Assembly (NCBI GenBank): GCA_027574665.1
Contig: CM050655.1
Coordinates: 13,449,170 to 13,513,169, forward strand
Direction of reading: 5' to 3'
From: Rhynochetos jubatus
Lineage: Eukaryota; Chordata; Aves; Eurypygiformes; Rhynochetidae
DNA: 64,000 bases
Below the pieces are notes generated by a model. The model worked only from the letters and a program-made list of their open reading frames with translations, was not told where the DNA came from and made no database searches. Shown one piece after another: positions 26,158 through 38,238 of the stretch. Position 1 is the stretch's first letter. Each line of letters begins with the position of its first letter. A program made the position numbers and the translations under genes.

Positions 26158-29100
26158 AAGAGGTAAACCCTTGGGTTTCCCATTCTCACTTATTTTCTTG
26201 AGGCATTTGCTATCCTCAGACTTTTGGTCTAAAAATGAGATAAAAATCTAGGAAGAAAAAGTGAAATAAAGACCCTTTCCCCAATAACGAGGATTGCTTA
26301 AATGCTTAATAAGAGCAAAAGGTAATTTTATAAATATATCCTTTTTTTTAAAGAGGTTTCATGGGTGATCTATCACAGTCTCCTAAGATGATCCTGCTTG
26401 TTGAAATTACAGAAACTAGGATTTAATTGTTTAGGTTATTTTCTTTCTCTTTTTTTAAATACAAAAGAATCTGGAAAATATGTTATAAACTCTCTCACTA
26501 TCCAAAAAGTCCTTAGCAAAGCAATTGAGGACAACTCTTCTGATCTTCACAAAGGAAAAAGTTTATCAAAGCAATAAATGTTTAAAATGCTTTCTCATTC
26601 AGAGCATGTCAGCAATGCTGAATTGAAATGTACAATAAAATTTCTATTACAGCCACATCGTTCCCCCATCATTACTTTAAAACTTAAGATGATCAAACCC
26701 AAAATTTAAACACTCCCATTGCTATTTTTGTTTCACAAATAGGATGAGCCATTGTACAGAAACCATCTTCCCCATCCTTTTTATACCAATGACATCCACA
26801 TGCTCAACCTCTACCCTGAATTGTTCAAAAAGAGTAACAGGCAATCATTATGTCTTGATATTTGTTTCTGTATTTCTTTCCAAAGACACTGTGACTATCA
26901 AAATACAAATAGGGTACCTAGTACATAATTCACAGTTCAAAAGCAGCACAAGTGATCCAAAGTAACAGAGCACCAGAAGCTGTTGCCAAAACGTCTACAG
27001 TTCAAGGAAACACCAAGCCTATAGAAAGGGTTAAGGACAGATCTTACCTGGTCTAACTCAGGGAAGTTAGTTAAGGCTATTAAAGGCTTCAGTAAAACTA
27101 TCTAGTGAAATAAATAAATATATGCATACACACATAGAGAGAATTTTGTTCATGGTGTCAGTGAAAAGTATCCCAAATGTGTATTTTAGTCACATCGAGA
27201 AATGCTCAGGACCACTGTATCTAACCCTCAGATAACAAGGCAGGACAAAAATATCCAAATTAGCTCCAAACATACTAGCCAAGATACTGTAAACTAGGGC
27301 AGCGTAGAGCTCAGTGCAAGCTAACCTCACCTACGCTCCTGAGCAGTAATACGTGCTGCTTCCAAACTAGCCGGATCTTTGCATCCTGCAGGCAGCAAAG
27401 GCAGCCCAAGACGTTACGCTTACTTGCCTAAGTAAAACCTGCATGTCAGAGCCAGGGCAATTGTTAGTCCAGGTACACGCCAGGACGGGAACTTTACAGC
27501 AAAGGGTAGTTGGCACCTGATTGTACTGCCACAGTTTTAACGTGGGGAACTTCTGTGCAATTCTTTGATTCTGCAGCCCCAGTCCACAATGCTCTGCTGA
27601 ACTAGGATAAACCTAAGCACATGCCAAAGCACTTTAGAGATGTGAGAAGGCTCTGCTGAAATGCTTTACAAAATGATGTGCTTCATACTGGAGGTGCCCA
27701 AGCGGCCCTTGGTTGTTAATAATAAGCATTGGATACTTTGTCCAAAAGTCCTGGCAAAACTTCCCAGATGTCACAGTTTTCAGGTGACAATATCAAAACC
27801 ACCAGTGCACTCTACCCAAATCCACTCTCATTTTCCCTTACTCCCTATCTGAAATTTTTTTTTTCCTGGAAAATAAACTTCTCTTTTCCTAGTAAAACCA
27901 AACCTTTAAGCCTTTTCCTGATGAGAGTTTTTGTACCCCCTCCTTTCTCCTCCCTGCTACTTAGGTTTCATGAACAGCACCCTTTCATCTTATAGTCTTG
28001 CAAACCACAAAACAATGCAATATATTTTAGAAATATTTTCATATAATTTGGCAGTGTCTGTTTTTATTCTTTGTAACAGAAAGCCTGATTGCAGCCCTAC
28101 AGTACATGCACATTTCAAACCCTCTCCTACTTTGAGATGACTGATTGTCATAAATATATGTATTAATCATTCTATAGTGGGTATTCCCATCCAAACAGAC
28201 ATAATTCACTTCATAAAAGAAAAAAATCAGCAGTTTAAAGCCATAGATGACCGTTATGGTCTCACTTTCAGTAAGCCATAGCTTTTCTTTATGTTCCATT
28301 TTATTGTATTAACCAAATCTTCTCCCCTCCTCCTGTGTGAAACAGCAGGAACAGTGGTGGTAAGTGGCTTTCTCCCAAACACAGCAGCAACACAAAGAGC
28401 TAATTTCAACCTGACAGGTCATTTGTGAGGAACACAGCGGCAGGGGGTGGAAAACATAACAGAAAATCAAATCCATTCTCACCAACATTTTGTACACCAT
28501 TTGTATTTCTTACATCCTCATTTCTCTTTACGCCAAAATACTTTGCAATGTCTACCTCTAGATAATAGGATACAGAAGGCCACCTCACCCACAAAGGCAA
28601 AAAACCTCCAGACACCAACCACTGCAGAAGTATCCTCTTAAGGGAGTCAAAGGAAGCTGCTCGGCAACATCCTTGTTAGGGACCAACCTGAAAGCCTCAG
28701 CTTTTGATGCAGGAATGGTGTGCTAAAGAACTACCCAAAATCACGCACCTGCTCTTCGCAAAACCACAGTAACGTCTCTGTGTCTTCAAGGCCCTGGGAG
28801 ATTTAAGTCTCATCTCCAAGTCAGCTTTGGAATGGCACTGGCAGGATTACTGGATGCCTGCTCTAATTCAGTGGCAAAACTAGTCTTTAAGGGGCTTCAG
28901 AGACACACGAATTCCTGGTCTACTGATGTCAGTATGAGTTTTGCCATTTTGCACGTGAAAAGAAGGGATAATGGAATCATCCATATCAGAAAACTTGGTG
29001 TCTCTGAATTAGGAGAAAAACGTAGATTTAATTTTATTATCCGAGCTTGGAATTTGTATCACTTAGAAGAAAGCCATAATGGACACTAAAAAAAAAACAC

Positions 29101-32100
29101 CCATTACAGCAACACAAGCAACTTTGTTATATCAGTTAAATATAATGTTTAATTAGTTTTCTAAATGCATACACTGAAAAGCCATTAGACAGCCATTAGG
29201 AGTAATATATCCATTTTCTTTTTACAATCACCTGATTTAGTTAGCCAGACTTCTAAAGTAATTCAGTCAAACAACATTTTTGGCACTATTATCCCACCAG
29301 TAAAGTTTCCGATTCCCTTTTTTGACTACAATCACTGTAATTTTCCCTTAAGCTCTAAAGTGCTGATGATCATCTTCATTTTGGCAGATTTACAGAGCAT
29401 CTCTTTGGTAAATATGCGCCTGGTATGTTTATGGTCCCATTTCAAGACCCAGAAATCGGAAATTATTCAGCTATTTTTATGAAGTAATCTTCAAGACAAC
29501 CAGTTTGTCTTTTTTCCCCACATAAGAAAACAAAGACATATGAAGAATAAGATAAAATTAGATACTTTTTTTAAAAAACGAGCTCTGAAAGGACCAAAAT
29601 CTATGTGGCTATTCACATGTCAACTGACTTACTGTTTTATTAAAAAAAGCTTTCTTAATAACCTTATTAAGTAGCGATGTATCTACATGAAAACTTGTCA
29701 AAAGGCTCATGACAACATTGCCAAAACGTTGTGAAAGTGCCCAACGTATCGCACTGATGAAAGACAAGATGCCATTGTAAAGCCTCTAAACAGATGTTAT
29801 TCTACAGCTTCCTTGATGCATCATCACTCTAGAGATTCTGTCAAGTTTCCCAGTGTCTTTTCCCCACGTTGTGTCAGCTCCGGGATGCACCAGCATGGGG
29901 TTATGGGACAGGCAGTCAACAATGCACGACATGCGAAGGAGAACGCTACCACCGATGGTGGTATTCTACAGAAAACTAAGAGAGGGTGTGAGACAACGAG
30001 CAAAAATCTGTAGCACAGCTGTTAACTGAACTTGAATCCTGACCTAACCAAACTAATATGCAAACCTCAAATCTAGCCTTCTCCTATGGTAACTGCTTTA
30101 TTTATCCTTGCAATGCTTCAGTTATTCACTTCCCAAAATGTAATAGAGTTTAAAAAAAAAAAAATCATCTGGAGAATAAACAATTCCGAAGTTTCTTTTC
30201 AATCATTTGGTGAATTTTTAAGCACTACTTCTGCCAAACCAAACAAAAGTAGAAAGTAAGAGCTAAGATAACACATGCCTTGTTCACGTAGGGGATTAAC
30301 CTAGGTTTTGCCACAATACCACTACAAACGCTCACACCCTGTAAGCAGTGCCTGGCAATTTATTACATTTCCAAACCAAGAGAATTCCAGTCAATCACCA
30401 GCTGGCACCACCCTCAGTTCCAGCGGAAAGCTAAAGGATGACGACGTATGAATGACTTTTACACAAAAAGGCTCTCAAGAAAACACCAAGATCCTATTGT
30501 ATGGAATTTTTCCAACCCATGGCATATTTGTGTTTGCTAGCCTGCATTAGGGGGAGATAGCCGCCCAGGAGGAGCAGGAACTATGAATTCTTGTTTACTG
30601 TTAGTCTATCTCCTCTAAATATGCAGTTTGCACAAACAGTACAGTTGCCAAATAAGGTACTTAGGAGAGAACTACTATTTGGTTTCCTTCAGACCAGTTA
30701 CCTCAGTTCAAATCCTAAAAAGACTAGAATTAGTACTTGCTTCATTACCAGCCAGAGCAGTGGTGCCAAGAATGCAAGTACAGCAGCAAGTGAGCAAATC
30801 CCTTCCCTCCTGCCAGGGGCCAAAGTGGGGGAGAGGTGAAGAAACAGAGATTAACAAAATACATGTTTTCTCACCAGTCCTATCTGCTGTTTCAGTAAGA
30901 AAAAAAAAAAAATTAAAAGACTACAACGTCACATACAGACGGGAAACGGAACATGGGCATGCTACTGAACGTTCATCTTGTATTCAGGTGCTGAACTCAC
31001 ACTGTCATACAAACTGGCTGCTTATGTTAATACTACAAGAAATCTTGTCTGTTAATCAAAGCCTAATGAAGGAGGTTTTTGCATTAAAATGATGGCTTTT
31101 TGTAATCTTCATATTAATTTCCTTTGTACTGTCTGTGATAGTAACAAACCCCATGAATGAAGCCAAAGCCCAAGGTGCCAACAAACTGACTGGTGGGACT
31201 ATGCAAGCCAAGACTGCATATTGCCCTGACAAGCCAGGCAGATCAGCAGATACAGGCATCTGAGGTACAGAAGGTACAGCCAACAGAACAATGAGAAGGA
31301 AAGGGAATTAAAGTTAACACAAATATGGATCCTATTAGCACGAGCTAAAAAAACCCAACACAGTACATTACCATGAAATGGAAAATGCAGCAGTGGTTGT
31401 GAACTTTGGTGCGTAAGTTCAGTTGTGGGGGAACTGGAAGGCAAAGTTGGGAATAGGAATACTGTGAGGAGGGACACTAAGCCCAGCAGACTGTGAGGTG
31501 GCCAGGGAAGAGTCAGTGCTAAGATGCTGAATCTCTGGGCAAAGGAAAAATAACAAAGTAGGAAAGAACAAAAGCATCAAAATTTATACTCTTTTTCCTA
31601 CCAAAAAGACCAGTGAGGTTTGAAGTTTCCTTGTAACAATCAGACCCTCTCCAAATAAAACGCATAAGATGTAATGAAGCACCTCTCACTTTTCTGCACA
31701 GATTCCCTTTGCCCTTGCACTACAGCCAGGGTTATCATCTAACAAATTAAAATGAAAATCGCATACTGTCTGACCAGATCGCTGCCAAAATGACAGGCAG
31801 AAAAACAAATTTATGTCTATCTTCAGCCTGGTCCCTGACTCAAATAAAGGGTCTGTGCTCCACCATTTGATCCAATTAGCACTGTTTGCATCTCAAGATG
31901 TTAGTGTACTGACAATCTTTTCTGGAAGAATCCCATAGGTGTCCTTTTCCTAGGGAAAACATCCATTTTCTACCACAAAATACAAACAATACACAAAATA
32001 TCTAAACTTTGGGGAGAAAAATGTCAATATTTGCACAGTTGGTTTCTAAAGTCTGTCCTTCATCTGGATGCATGAGTTCAGCCAGGAAATACTGTAAATT

Positions 32101-35100
32101 GTAACCTGTCAAAATAAAACATTAACAGTAACTCCTCTAACAGCATGCAAATGCACTGTAAGAATCCATCCCATACAGTGCTTAAATGAGCATCAGAACT
32201 AACACATTCATCAGTAGTTTCATATCGTAGTCAACAACATAGGAGAAGGTATGAAGAGTCTGTACCCAAGAGCGTATTTGTTAAGGTAGCATCTCTATTA
32301 CTTCCATGTAGGAAGAGGTTTCCCTTCCAATTCTACAAAACACACATACTGTAATGCTTACAAACTTTGTTTGCTTCATTGAAAACAGATTATCTCTTCA
32401 AAAGTATTCCCTTTAATAACAAAAACTACTTTCCGGACAAGACAATCCTACCAAGTCTTTCCCACAGGCACTCTTTTCTACACTTAACTGAACAAGGTGC
32501 TTCTCTTCTGTCACGGAGCTTTCAGCAATCAGTCCAAACTCCAGTGCCAAACAGCCACGCAGCATGGTGTGCAAGTAGACACCCGGGAGCCCTACAACCT
32601 GTTAAACTTTTGAAAAATACACGTGCATACTCCATAATAAAAACACGCCTTTCTTTTAATTGATACTGATAAGAAAGACAGAAGCCTTAATTCGAGACTT
32701 GTATTTTCACTATTTCCAGGCTGTCACATGTTAACACCAGTGCCTGCAGGAGGCTCACGCGTTGCTTACAGTGCCAAAGCAGCAAGGCTGCAGCCTTTCT
32801 GCTTCAGAACAAATGCCCCAGTGTGCTTTTTGAAGCCCGCCAATACAAAAGCAGCAGACCTAATCCTTTCAACTAACAGCATGCTCACCAGATTGATTAA
32901 TCCAGCTCACTTGGTAAAATGCAATGGCGTTCCAAGTTACGAGAAAACCTTTGGGTTAGTTGTGAGCACATTTTTTAAGAACTACTGTAGTTTTAACCTT
33001 TCCAAAACCCCAAAGTTAGACAAACCAAAGATGTACCAACCAGCAGGAGCTGAGTGCAAGGGTATGACTGAATGTTAACTCTGGGTGGGAATCCTCTGTG
33101 ATGAGATCTTGCCCAGGTGACAGATTCCTTCACAACACTCAGCAACAGCATGACGTCATTACCGCTGAGGAACCTCTGGCTTTCCCCTAGGATGAAGCCC
33201 ACCGATGTTTCACTGCATTCCTCCTCCTGCCAGGGGACCGCAGCATCACACATAAGATAGCTCTGTTTCTAAACTGGAACTTTATGCAGGCAGGGATTTT
33301 GCTAATATCTCCAAGAGATAACGACTCACCTTACCCCTGTTGTCAACTCAGCTTTTATTACATAAATAGGAATTAGTGTCACACATGTGAACAAGGTGAA
33401 ACAGTGCTTCTGCAGCAACAGACACCCCTACAACATTGTTAATATGCTAGACTTTGTGAAATAACTATGAATACAATTACCCTAAAGTGTGATCTTAAAT
33501 GTATACAACTTTTCTTCCTCATAGTTTCAGTAAAAATGAAACAGCAACAAGTACTAAGCCTCACCAGTCAAAGCTGAGAGCATAAATAAAATATTTGCAA
33601 TTATAAGTTTAAGCAAGTGGCATTAAAAAGTCTACTTGGCAGTCTATCTTATTCAAATAAATTAACTCCTATAATATTCCTCCAAGCTATAGACAGATCC
33701 AAAAGTTAACAATTTATGGTCACATTTAATAACAGAACCTCTTTAGAACTGATTTCCAACTGCTTAGGTCTGATACTTAAGGCTTTAGATCTCTCTCTCG
33801 AGTGGGTAGAACATTGAGAGACAACTCCCTTTCCTACCCATGACCTTCAGAGTGAAATTCATACGAAGTTATGCAACTGAAAGTAAAACGCAAATTACCA
33901 AGATCAACTGTAAGAGAAACAAATAAAAACACCCACACCACATGAGGAAGCGGCTTGGGAGCTGCAAGCACCAGTTGGTTCGATACATACAATATTCTGG
34001 GGCATCACACCATGAATAGGAGTAAATTCATCCGTCCAGCTTAAACGGAAACCACTGAAAATCATTTTCAAGCAAAAGCATGTGACTCATTTTGGCTAAT
34101 GAAAACATGCCCCTCAAACTGAAGGACTTAGGTAAATGACGCTTCTCCTAATTCTGCCAAAAACATTAAAGAAAATGGGTTTGCCAAAGATAAAAGCAAA
34201 GTAGGCATGATAGATAATCCATTAGCACTACAAGCACGGCTAATTCTTCCTGTCAGCGAAATGACTTGGGAAACAATTTTTTTTTTAAATAAGTGTTTAG
34301 ACGCAGTATTTCCCCCAATTTTATTCCCAGACATCCTAGGTTCGAGTACCAGTGAGTTTGTTTCAGAACATCAGGCCTTAACAGTAATGTACTAGGGAGT
34401 GTGAGGGCCACTTGAAGTATTTTAGCACACTAAAGCAAAACTGAAGGAGAGGCTTTATAATCTCTGCAAGTTACAGAGTAGTTTAAGATGGCGTAAACTA
34501 ATACAATCCATTTGAATCGGTAACGAGGAGGAACAAGTTGCACATTTTACAGAGAATCACAGGTACAGAGTTAATATTGCGCTCTGGGATACCAGCTAGT
34601 GAACTATCAGTCTGGGGTTGGGGGCTGACTATTCTTTCATAAATGCGTTTTTGGTGGCAAGGTTGTACTTCATTCTCTAGCAAACAACAACTTCGATTTA
34701 TTTGTGTAAACATCAGAAATGCATTGGCAAACAAAGCCATATGGAAGAAAGAAAGAACGTATTTTCTGTTTGCTTTAGAAACTTGACGTCTGTGGAGAGC
34801 AGCGTCTACCTTACGATCCAATCACTTTTCATATTCTGGACACCTTCATTTATCAATCCAAACCCCGTTTAATTTTACGATGCAGAAAAAAAAAGCTCTG
34901 GGAGGAGGATAACAGAGAAGGAGTAATGTCTTAGAAAAAAACTTAAAATAGGAATACACTTGAATATTCTTCGCTTTCACATCATAAATTTAAAGAACAA
35001 GGAAACTCACATCTGTTGTAACTTAATCTTAGAGCTTAAAAAGCAAAGGAAAAGCATAAGGACTATTTAGATCTTGTATTTTGGGAAAGATTTTCGGAGC

Positions 35101-35169
35101 CGGACCCAGCCGCGGGGGGCATCGATCACCTCAGCCCCACAAACTTCCCGCGGGGCCGGGCTCGGCGGT

Positions 35170-35175
35170 ACTTAC
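35170..35175 (-). other. Splice donor of the first coding exon
   Basis: The minus strand reads GGGG|GTAAGT. The six intron bases match the vertebrate donor consensus exactly, although the exon side is G-rich rather than CAG. The donor lies directly after the signal-peptide codons and leaves a phase 1 junction. It fixes the direction of the gene, with the rest at lower coordinates. Confidence 0.7.
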
Positions 35176-35221
35176 CCCCGCAGAGGAGGAGCAAGCCCGC
35201 CGTCCACCCCGCGGAGGGCAT
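35176..35221 (-). CDS. First coding exon (signal peptide start) of an unidentified secreted or membrane protein gene
   Basis: Read on the minus strand, an ATG at 35,221-35,219 opens 15 codons plus one base, giving MPSAGWTAGLLLLCG and the first base of a split codon (a G). A consensus donor GTAAGT follows at once, so the intron is phase 1. The ATG has A at -3 and C at +4. The residues have a short hydrophobic core (AGLLLL) typical of a signal peptide whose end lies in exon 2. Reading through the donor would stop after about 32 codons, which supports splicing here. The exon sits at the downstream edge of a CpG island, where first exons usually lie. Short signal-peptide exons ending in phase 1 are common in IgSF proteins, TGF-beta and activin receptors, Eph receptors and cytokine receptors. 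The ending LLCG resembles the end of CXADR exon 1, but this is a weak resemblance and the gene is left unnamed. No later exon was recognised in the window. Confidence 0.68.
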
Positions 35222-35287
35222 CTTCCCCCGCGGCCGCGTCTCGGCCGCCGGCGCTCCGGGCAGCACCGGGCCGGTCCCCGCGGGCTC

Positions 35288-35305
35288 TCAGTCGGGCCGG
35301 CCCAT
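35288..35305 (-). other. Short upstream ORF in the probable 5' leader
   Basis: On the minus strand an ATG at 35,305-35,303 opens the five-codon frame MGRPD followed by TGA at 35,290-35,288. Its context is strong, with G at -3 and G at +4, stronger at +4 than the main ATG. It ends 66 bases before the main start codon. If the transcript begins upstream of about 35,305, as the GC-box cluster suggests, ribosomes would meet this frame first and it could damp translation of the main product. The transcription start is not known, so its presence in the mRNA is inference. Confidence 0.4.
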
Positions 35306-35580
35306 GGCCCGGGGCAGCGGGCGGCAGTGGGGCGCACCAAGCCGGGCAGGCACGGGATGGACCGCGCCGGGATGTATGTCTCTTCGGGATGCCGCTCCGC
35401 CGGCTCCTTCCGTCGGTCCTCCTGCGTCTCGCCGCGCTGCCACCGGCCGGGGAAAAGCGCCCTTGTCCCCTCAGCGGTGCCGGCGCCTCTCGGGCTCTGC
35501 GGGGAGAAGCCGAAGTCACAGGCGAAGCCCCGCCGCTCCGCGCCTGCCGCCGAGCACCCCGCGCTGCCGGGGCGGCGGCA

Positions 35581-35707
35581 CCGCCCGGCTCGGGCCAGCC
35601 CCCGGCCCCTCCTCCGCCCCCGCCGGTCCGCGCCACCCGGGCCGCCCCCGCCCCGGCCCCGCCCGCGGAGGGGAGCGCGGGGGATGCTCGGGGCCGCGGC
35701 TCCGCCC
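35581..35707 (-). promoter_or_regulatory. GC-box cluster (SP/KLF-type sites)
   Basis: Six copies of CCGCCC on the plus strand (GGGCGG on the minus strand) start at 35,581, 35,614, 35,642, 35,648, 35,659 and 35,702. SP1 and KLF factors are known to bind this core in CpG-island promoters. The cluster lies about 360-490 bases upstream of the signal-peptide ATG, so transcription probably starts between roughly 35,300 and 35,600. That placement is inference. Confidence 0.6.
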
Positions 35708-35945
35708 CGAGCATCCCCGCGGACAAGGTGCGCTTGCTCCGCGCTGCCCCTCCGGGCCGCCCGCCGCGGAGTGCCGGTGCACCGGCCCGCGTTCCCGGCC
35801 CCCGCAGGGAGGCAGCGGGGCCGGGCGGGAGGGGGCGGCGGCTGGCGGGGAAGGAGGACACGGAGCCGCGCAAACACACCAGGTGCGAGACAAAGCGGAG
35901 ACGGGCGCTGCGGCACCAGGCTGGATCCGAGCGGCCGCCTTCCCC

Positions 35946-36179
35946 CCCCACCCCGAACACATTAAACGTGTTGAATAATTAATCCCCGGGAGAGGAGACA
36001 GTTTTTGCTTGCTGGCAGGAGGATGCTCTAAGAGATGAGATCTACCTGGCAGGCAACCAAAGTAACCCGGAACGCACGCATCCCGCTCAGTGGCGACACG
36101 CCACTTCAAATCGCAAGCGGGAATTAAAATAAGAATAAATAGATCCGAAACAATCTAACCGAGCCAAACCAACCCAAAC
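35946..36179. promoter_or_regulatory. AT-rich gap between the two CpG blocks, with TAATTA homeodomain-type sites
   Basis: GC content falls sharply between the two CpG-rich blocks. The gap begins with an imperfect palindrome around 35,957-35,973 (AACAC and GTGTT arms) and TAATTAATCC at 35,977-35,986, which joins a TAATTA homeodomain core to a TAATCC (K50 homeodomain) core. Further on are AAATAAATAG-like stretches near 36,130-36,145. A linker of this kind can separate two start regions or carry tissue-specific sites. Function is not shown by sequence alone. Confidence 0.35.
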
Positions 36180-36665
36180 CCGCGTTTAACGGCGGGCCGG
36201 GCTCCGCCGAGAGCAGCGGTCCGAAAGAGCCGCCGCTAACCAACACCGCCCAGAGCCTTTGCTGAGCCGCTGCCGGAGCTGCCTGTGCCGGGCAAACCCC
36301 CGCCGCCCGCGCCCTGCCCCCCCGCCCCTCGCCGGCCGCCGCCGGGAAGCCCCGGGACGGGGCGGGCAGAGCCCCGCAACGCCCGCCGCCACCGCGCAGC
36401 CTCCGCGCTCCCCAGCGCCGGGCAGCGGCCCCCGCCCGCCCGGAGGGGCAGCGCCGAGCTCTCGGCTGCAGGAAAACCCTGCCCCTTTCCTCTCGCATCT
36501 CCTCCCAGGTCCCTTCCACCTGCGGGGGAGAGGTTTTCTCCGCTCCCAAAGCTGCTGGGGCTGAGAGCTGGGCGCCAGGACTCGGACACGGCTCAGCAGC
36601 TGCTGCTCTGCTCTTCTCCCGCTTCACCCTTCGAGCCGCCCAGCCAAGGGCAAGCAGGCGCACAG
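36180..36665. promoter_or_regulatory. CpG island, upstream block
   Basis: A second block of dense CpG and high GC runs from the GGCGGGCC near 36,190 to about 36,665, then gives way to ordinary AT-rich sequence. It may be a distal part of the same promoter, an alternative first exon, or the start of a divergent plus-strand transcript. No convincing coding exon with a consensus donor was found in either direction. The reading frames of about 100-190 codons that cross it are composition artefacts. Confidence 0.7.
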
Positions 36666-38222
36666 GGCAGAACGATACTCGGTGCAATCGCACCTGGCAA
36701 GAACTGCCACAGCTTACTCACGTACAGCCCGAATGGCAAATTCCCTCTCCAGTCAAATGCTTAAAATACCCAACAGTGTAAGCAGCAAAATGAAATAAAA
36801 GATCTAGCCTATTTTAACTTTTCTGTTAGATCTCCATCGAGCATTCCCATGTTCTTCATCACGCGTGGGAGAACAATAAGGCAAGTGCAAGCACCTGCAG
36901 GGATGAATAATGAATTTAACATGAACACTAGCGACCACCACAAATTAATTGCCTTTGAAGCTACCCGGCAGGTAGCATAACTTAAACTTACAAATACTTA
37001 CGTACACGAGTGTTTGTGGGGCTGTCACAGATGCCTGATAACAGAGGGAACTGAGAAGCGTATTTGAGATGTGTCCATACACCAAGGGAAAGGCTATAGC
37101 AAAGAAAGGAACATATAAAACATTAAGTCAATACTTTGTGGAGAAATGTCTTACGTTAAGCCGAGCTTTATCTTAAATCATGTTTAAAAGCTCGCACAGT
37201 ATACAAATCAATATTGATGCCATCTAAAATACACCACTATCATCTGCACTGATAAATGCCAGTTTCCATCCAGGACAAAGTGACTTCTTGGAAGAATTTC
37301 AAGGACTTCCAATCTCTTCTGGCATCTCAGCAACTGAAGCCAAAGCTGTACTCTTCTGCCAACTTCAGGCTCTGCTCCAACGCATTAAAACTGGTTTTAG
37401 ATGCCATCGCGTTCGTCATACAAGGAGCAGAAGTAAGGTCACTAGAATAATTTTTTCATTTGATTTCCAGGCTTTTAAGTTAAGCAGATTTATACGTTTT
37501 CAGAGGATCATAGCTGACACACAGCACACATGGGAAAAAGTTGCCAACTTGGATGAGAAAGGGACTGAATACTAGTGTCTTCGGTGTTCCAGATACTGTG
37601 ATCATCACTCTAACGTTAATGCTGTCACCATCCTTCCTGGAGCTCTTCTCCTTTGTGGTATTCAGTACACTGCAAGCCTTCGGGAAGGAAAAGCGATGGT
37701 ATACTAAGGAAACACAGTTCACCCAGGGAACATAGCCTACCATACGCAAGACAAAAATAACCTAACGGCAGTGTCTCATGAAACTCTGCAAAAGCCTATC
37801 AAAATGGAGGTATTTTGACTTTTTACTCAGAAATCAAACTTCAAGCGGGAAAACACTGCCTGCCCAGCCTTGTTTCCACACCCCTAAAGAGTCCAAACAC
37901 AGACTGTGTAGCATCTGCCCTCGAGTTACTGGAAGAATAAAAGCCTACAACCACCTCCTCCTTCCAACAGCTAACTTCTGCTCCAGTACGTGTTAAACAC
38001 ACGTTCACGTCGTTCACTTGGTTGCTTTGTCTGAAGGCCTTTTGAAAAGTGAATGAAGAATCAGTGCTAGTAAGTGGGGAATAAAAAGCTAGGTGTCCCT
38101 AACTCTCCAGAGAAGCTCAAGCTTTATAGTCAGCTCCCATCACTCTCCTAGCAAAAATATTTTGGAAATAAATTGACGCCTTCCTGAAGGCTGGTGCAAT
38201 TGTGAAACAATGGCTCATACTC

Positions 38223-38238
38223 TTTTTTTTTTTTTTTT
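38223..38238 (-). repeat. T16 homopolymer
   Basis: Sixteen consecutive T on the plus strand. No retroposed body was recognised on its left side. Confidence 0.85.

Larger units (their letters stand above)
15706..35169. other. Non-coding stretch, probably remainder of the large first intron next to exon 1
   Basis: No exon, RNA gene or mobile element was recognised in these 19 kb. There is a GC-rich islet at 16,450-16,720. Low-complexity tracts lie at 18,972-19,000 (T/GTTT-rich), 22,870-22,925, 25,628-25,662, 26,078-26,157, 30,151-30,165 and 30,900-30,917. Frames of up to 154 codons occur by chance and none has a known domain. A short conserved exon under 60 codons could be missed by reading alone. 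Confidence 0.45.
35085..35945 (-). promoter_or_regulatory. CpG island, promoter-proximal block
   Basis: Base composition changes abruptly from AT-rich to very GC-rich with dense CpG near 35,085 and stays so to about 35,945. The block covers the signal-peptide exon, the likely 5' untranslated leader and the core promoter of the minus-strand gene. No TATA box is seen near a plausible start, which fits a CpG-island promoter with dispersed initiation. Several reading frames of 200-300 codons cross the block on both strands. They are explained by the scarcity of AT-rich stop codons and are not genes. Confidence 0.85.

Noticed and set aside
30591-31092. Plus-strand frames of 82 and 154 codons
   Set aside because: The longer frame contains a Lys run encoded by an A tract and nothing familiar.
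35074-36109. Overlapping frames of about 200-300 codons on both strands in the CpG island
   Set aside because: They arise because stop codons are rare in very GC-rich DNA. Products are Pro/Ala/Arg/Gly-rich with no domain, and they occur in several frames at once.
36124-36764. Frames of 100-190 codons in the upstream CpG block
   Set aside because: Same composition effect. No consensus donor or familiar sequence.
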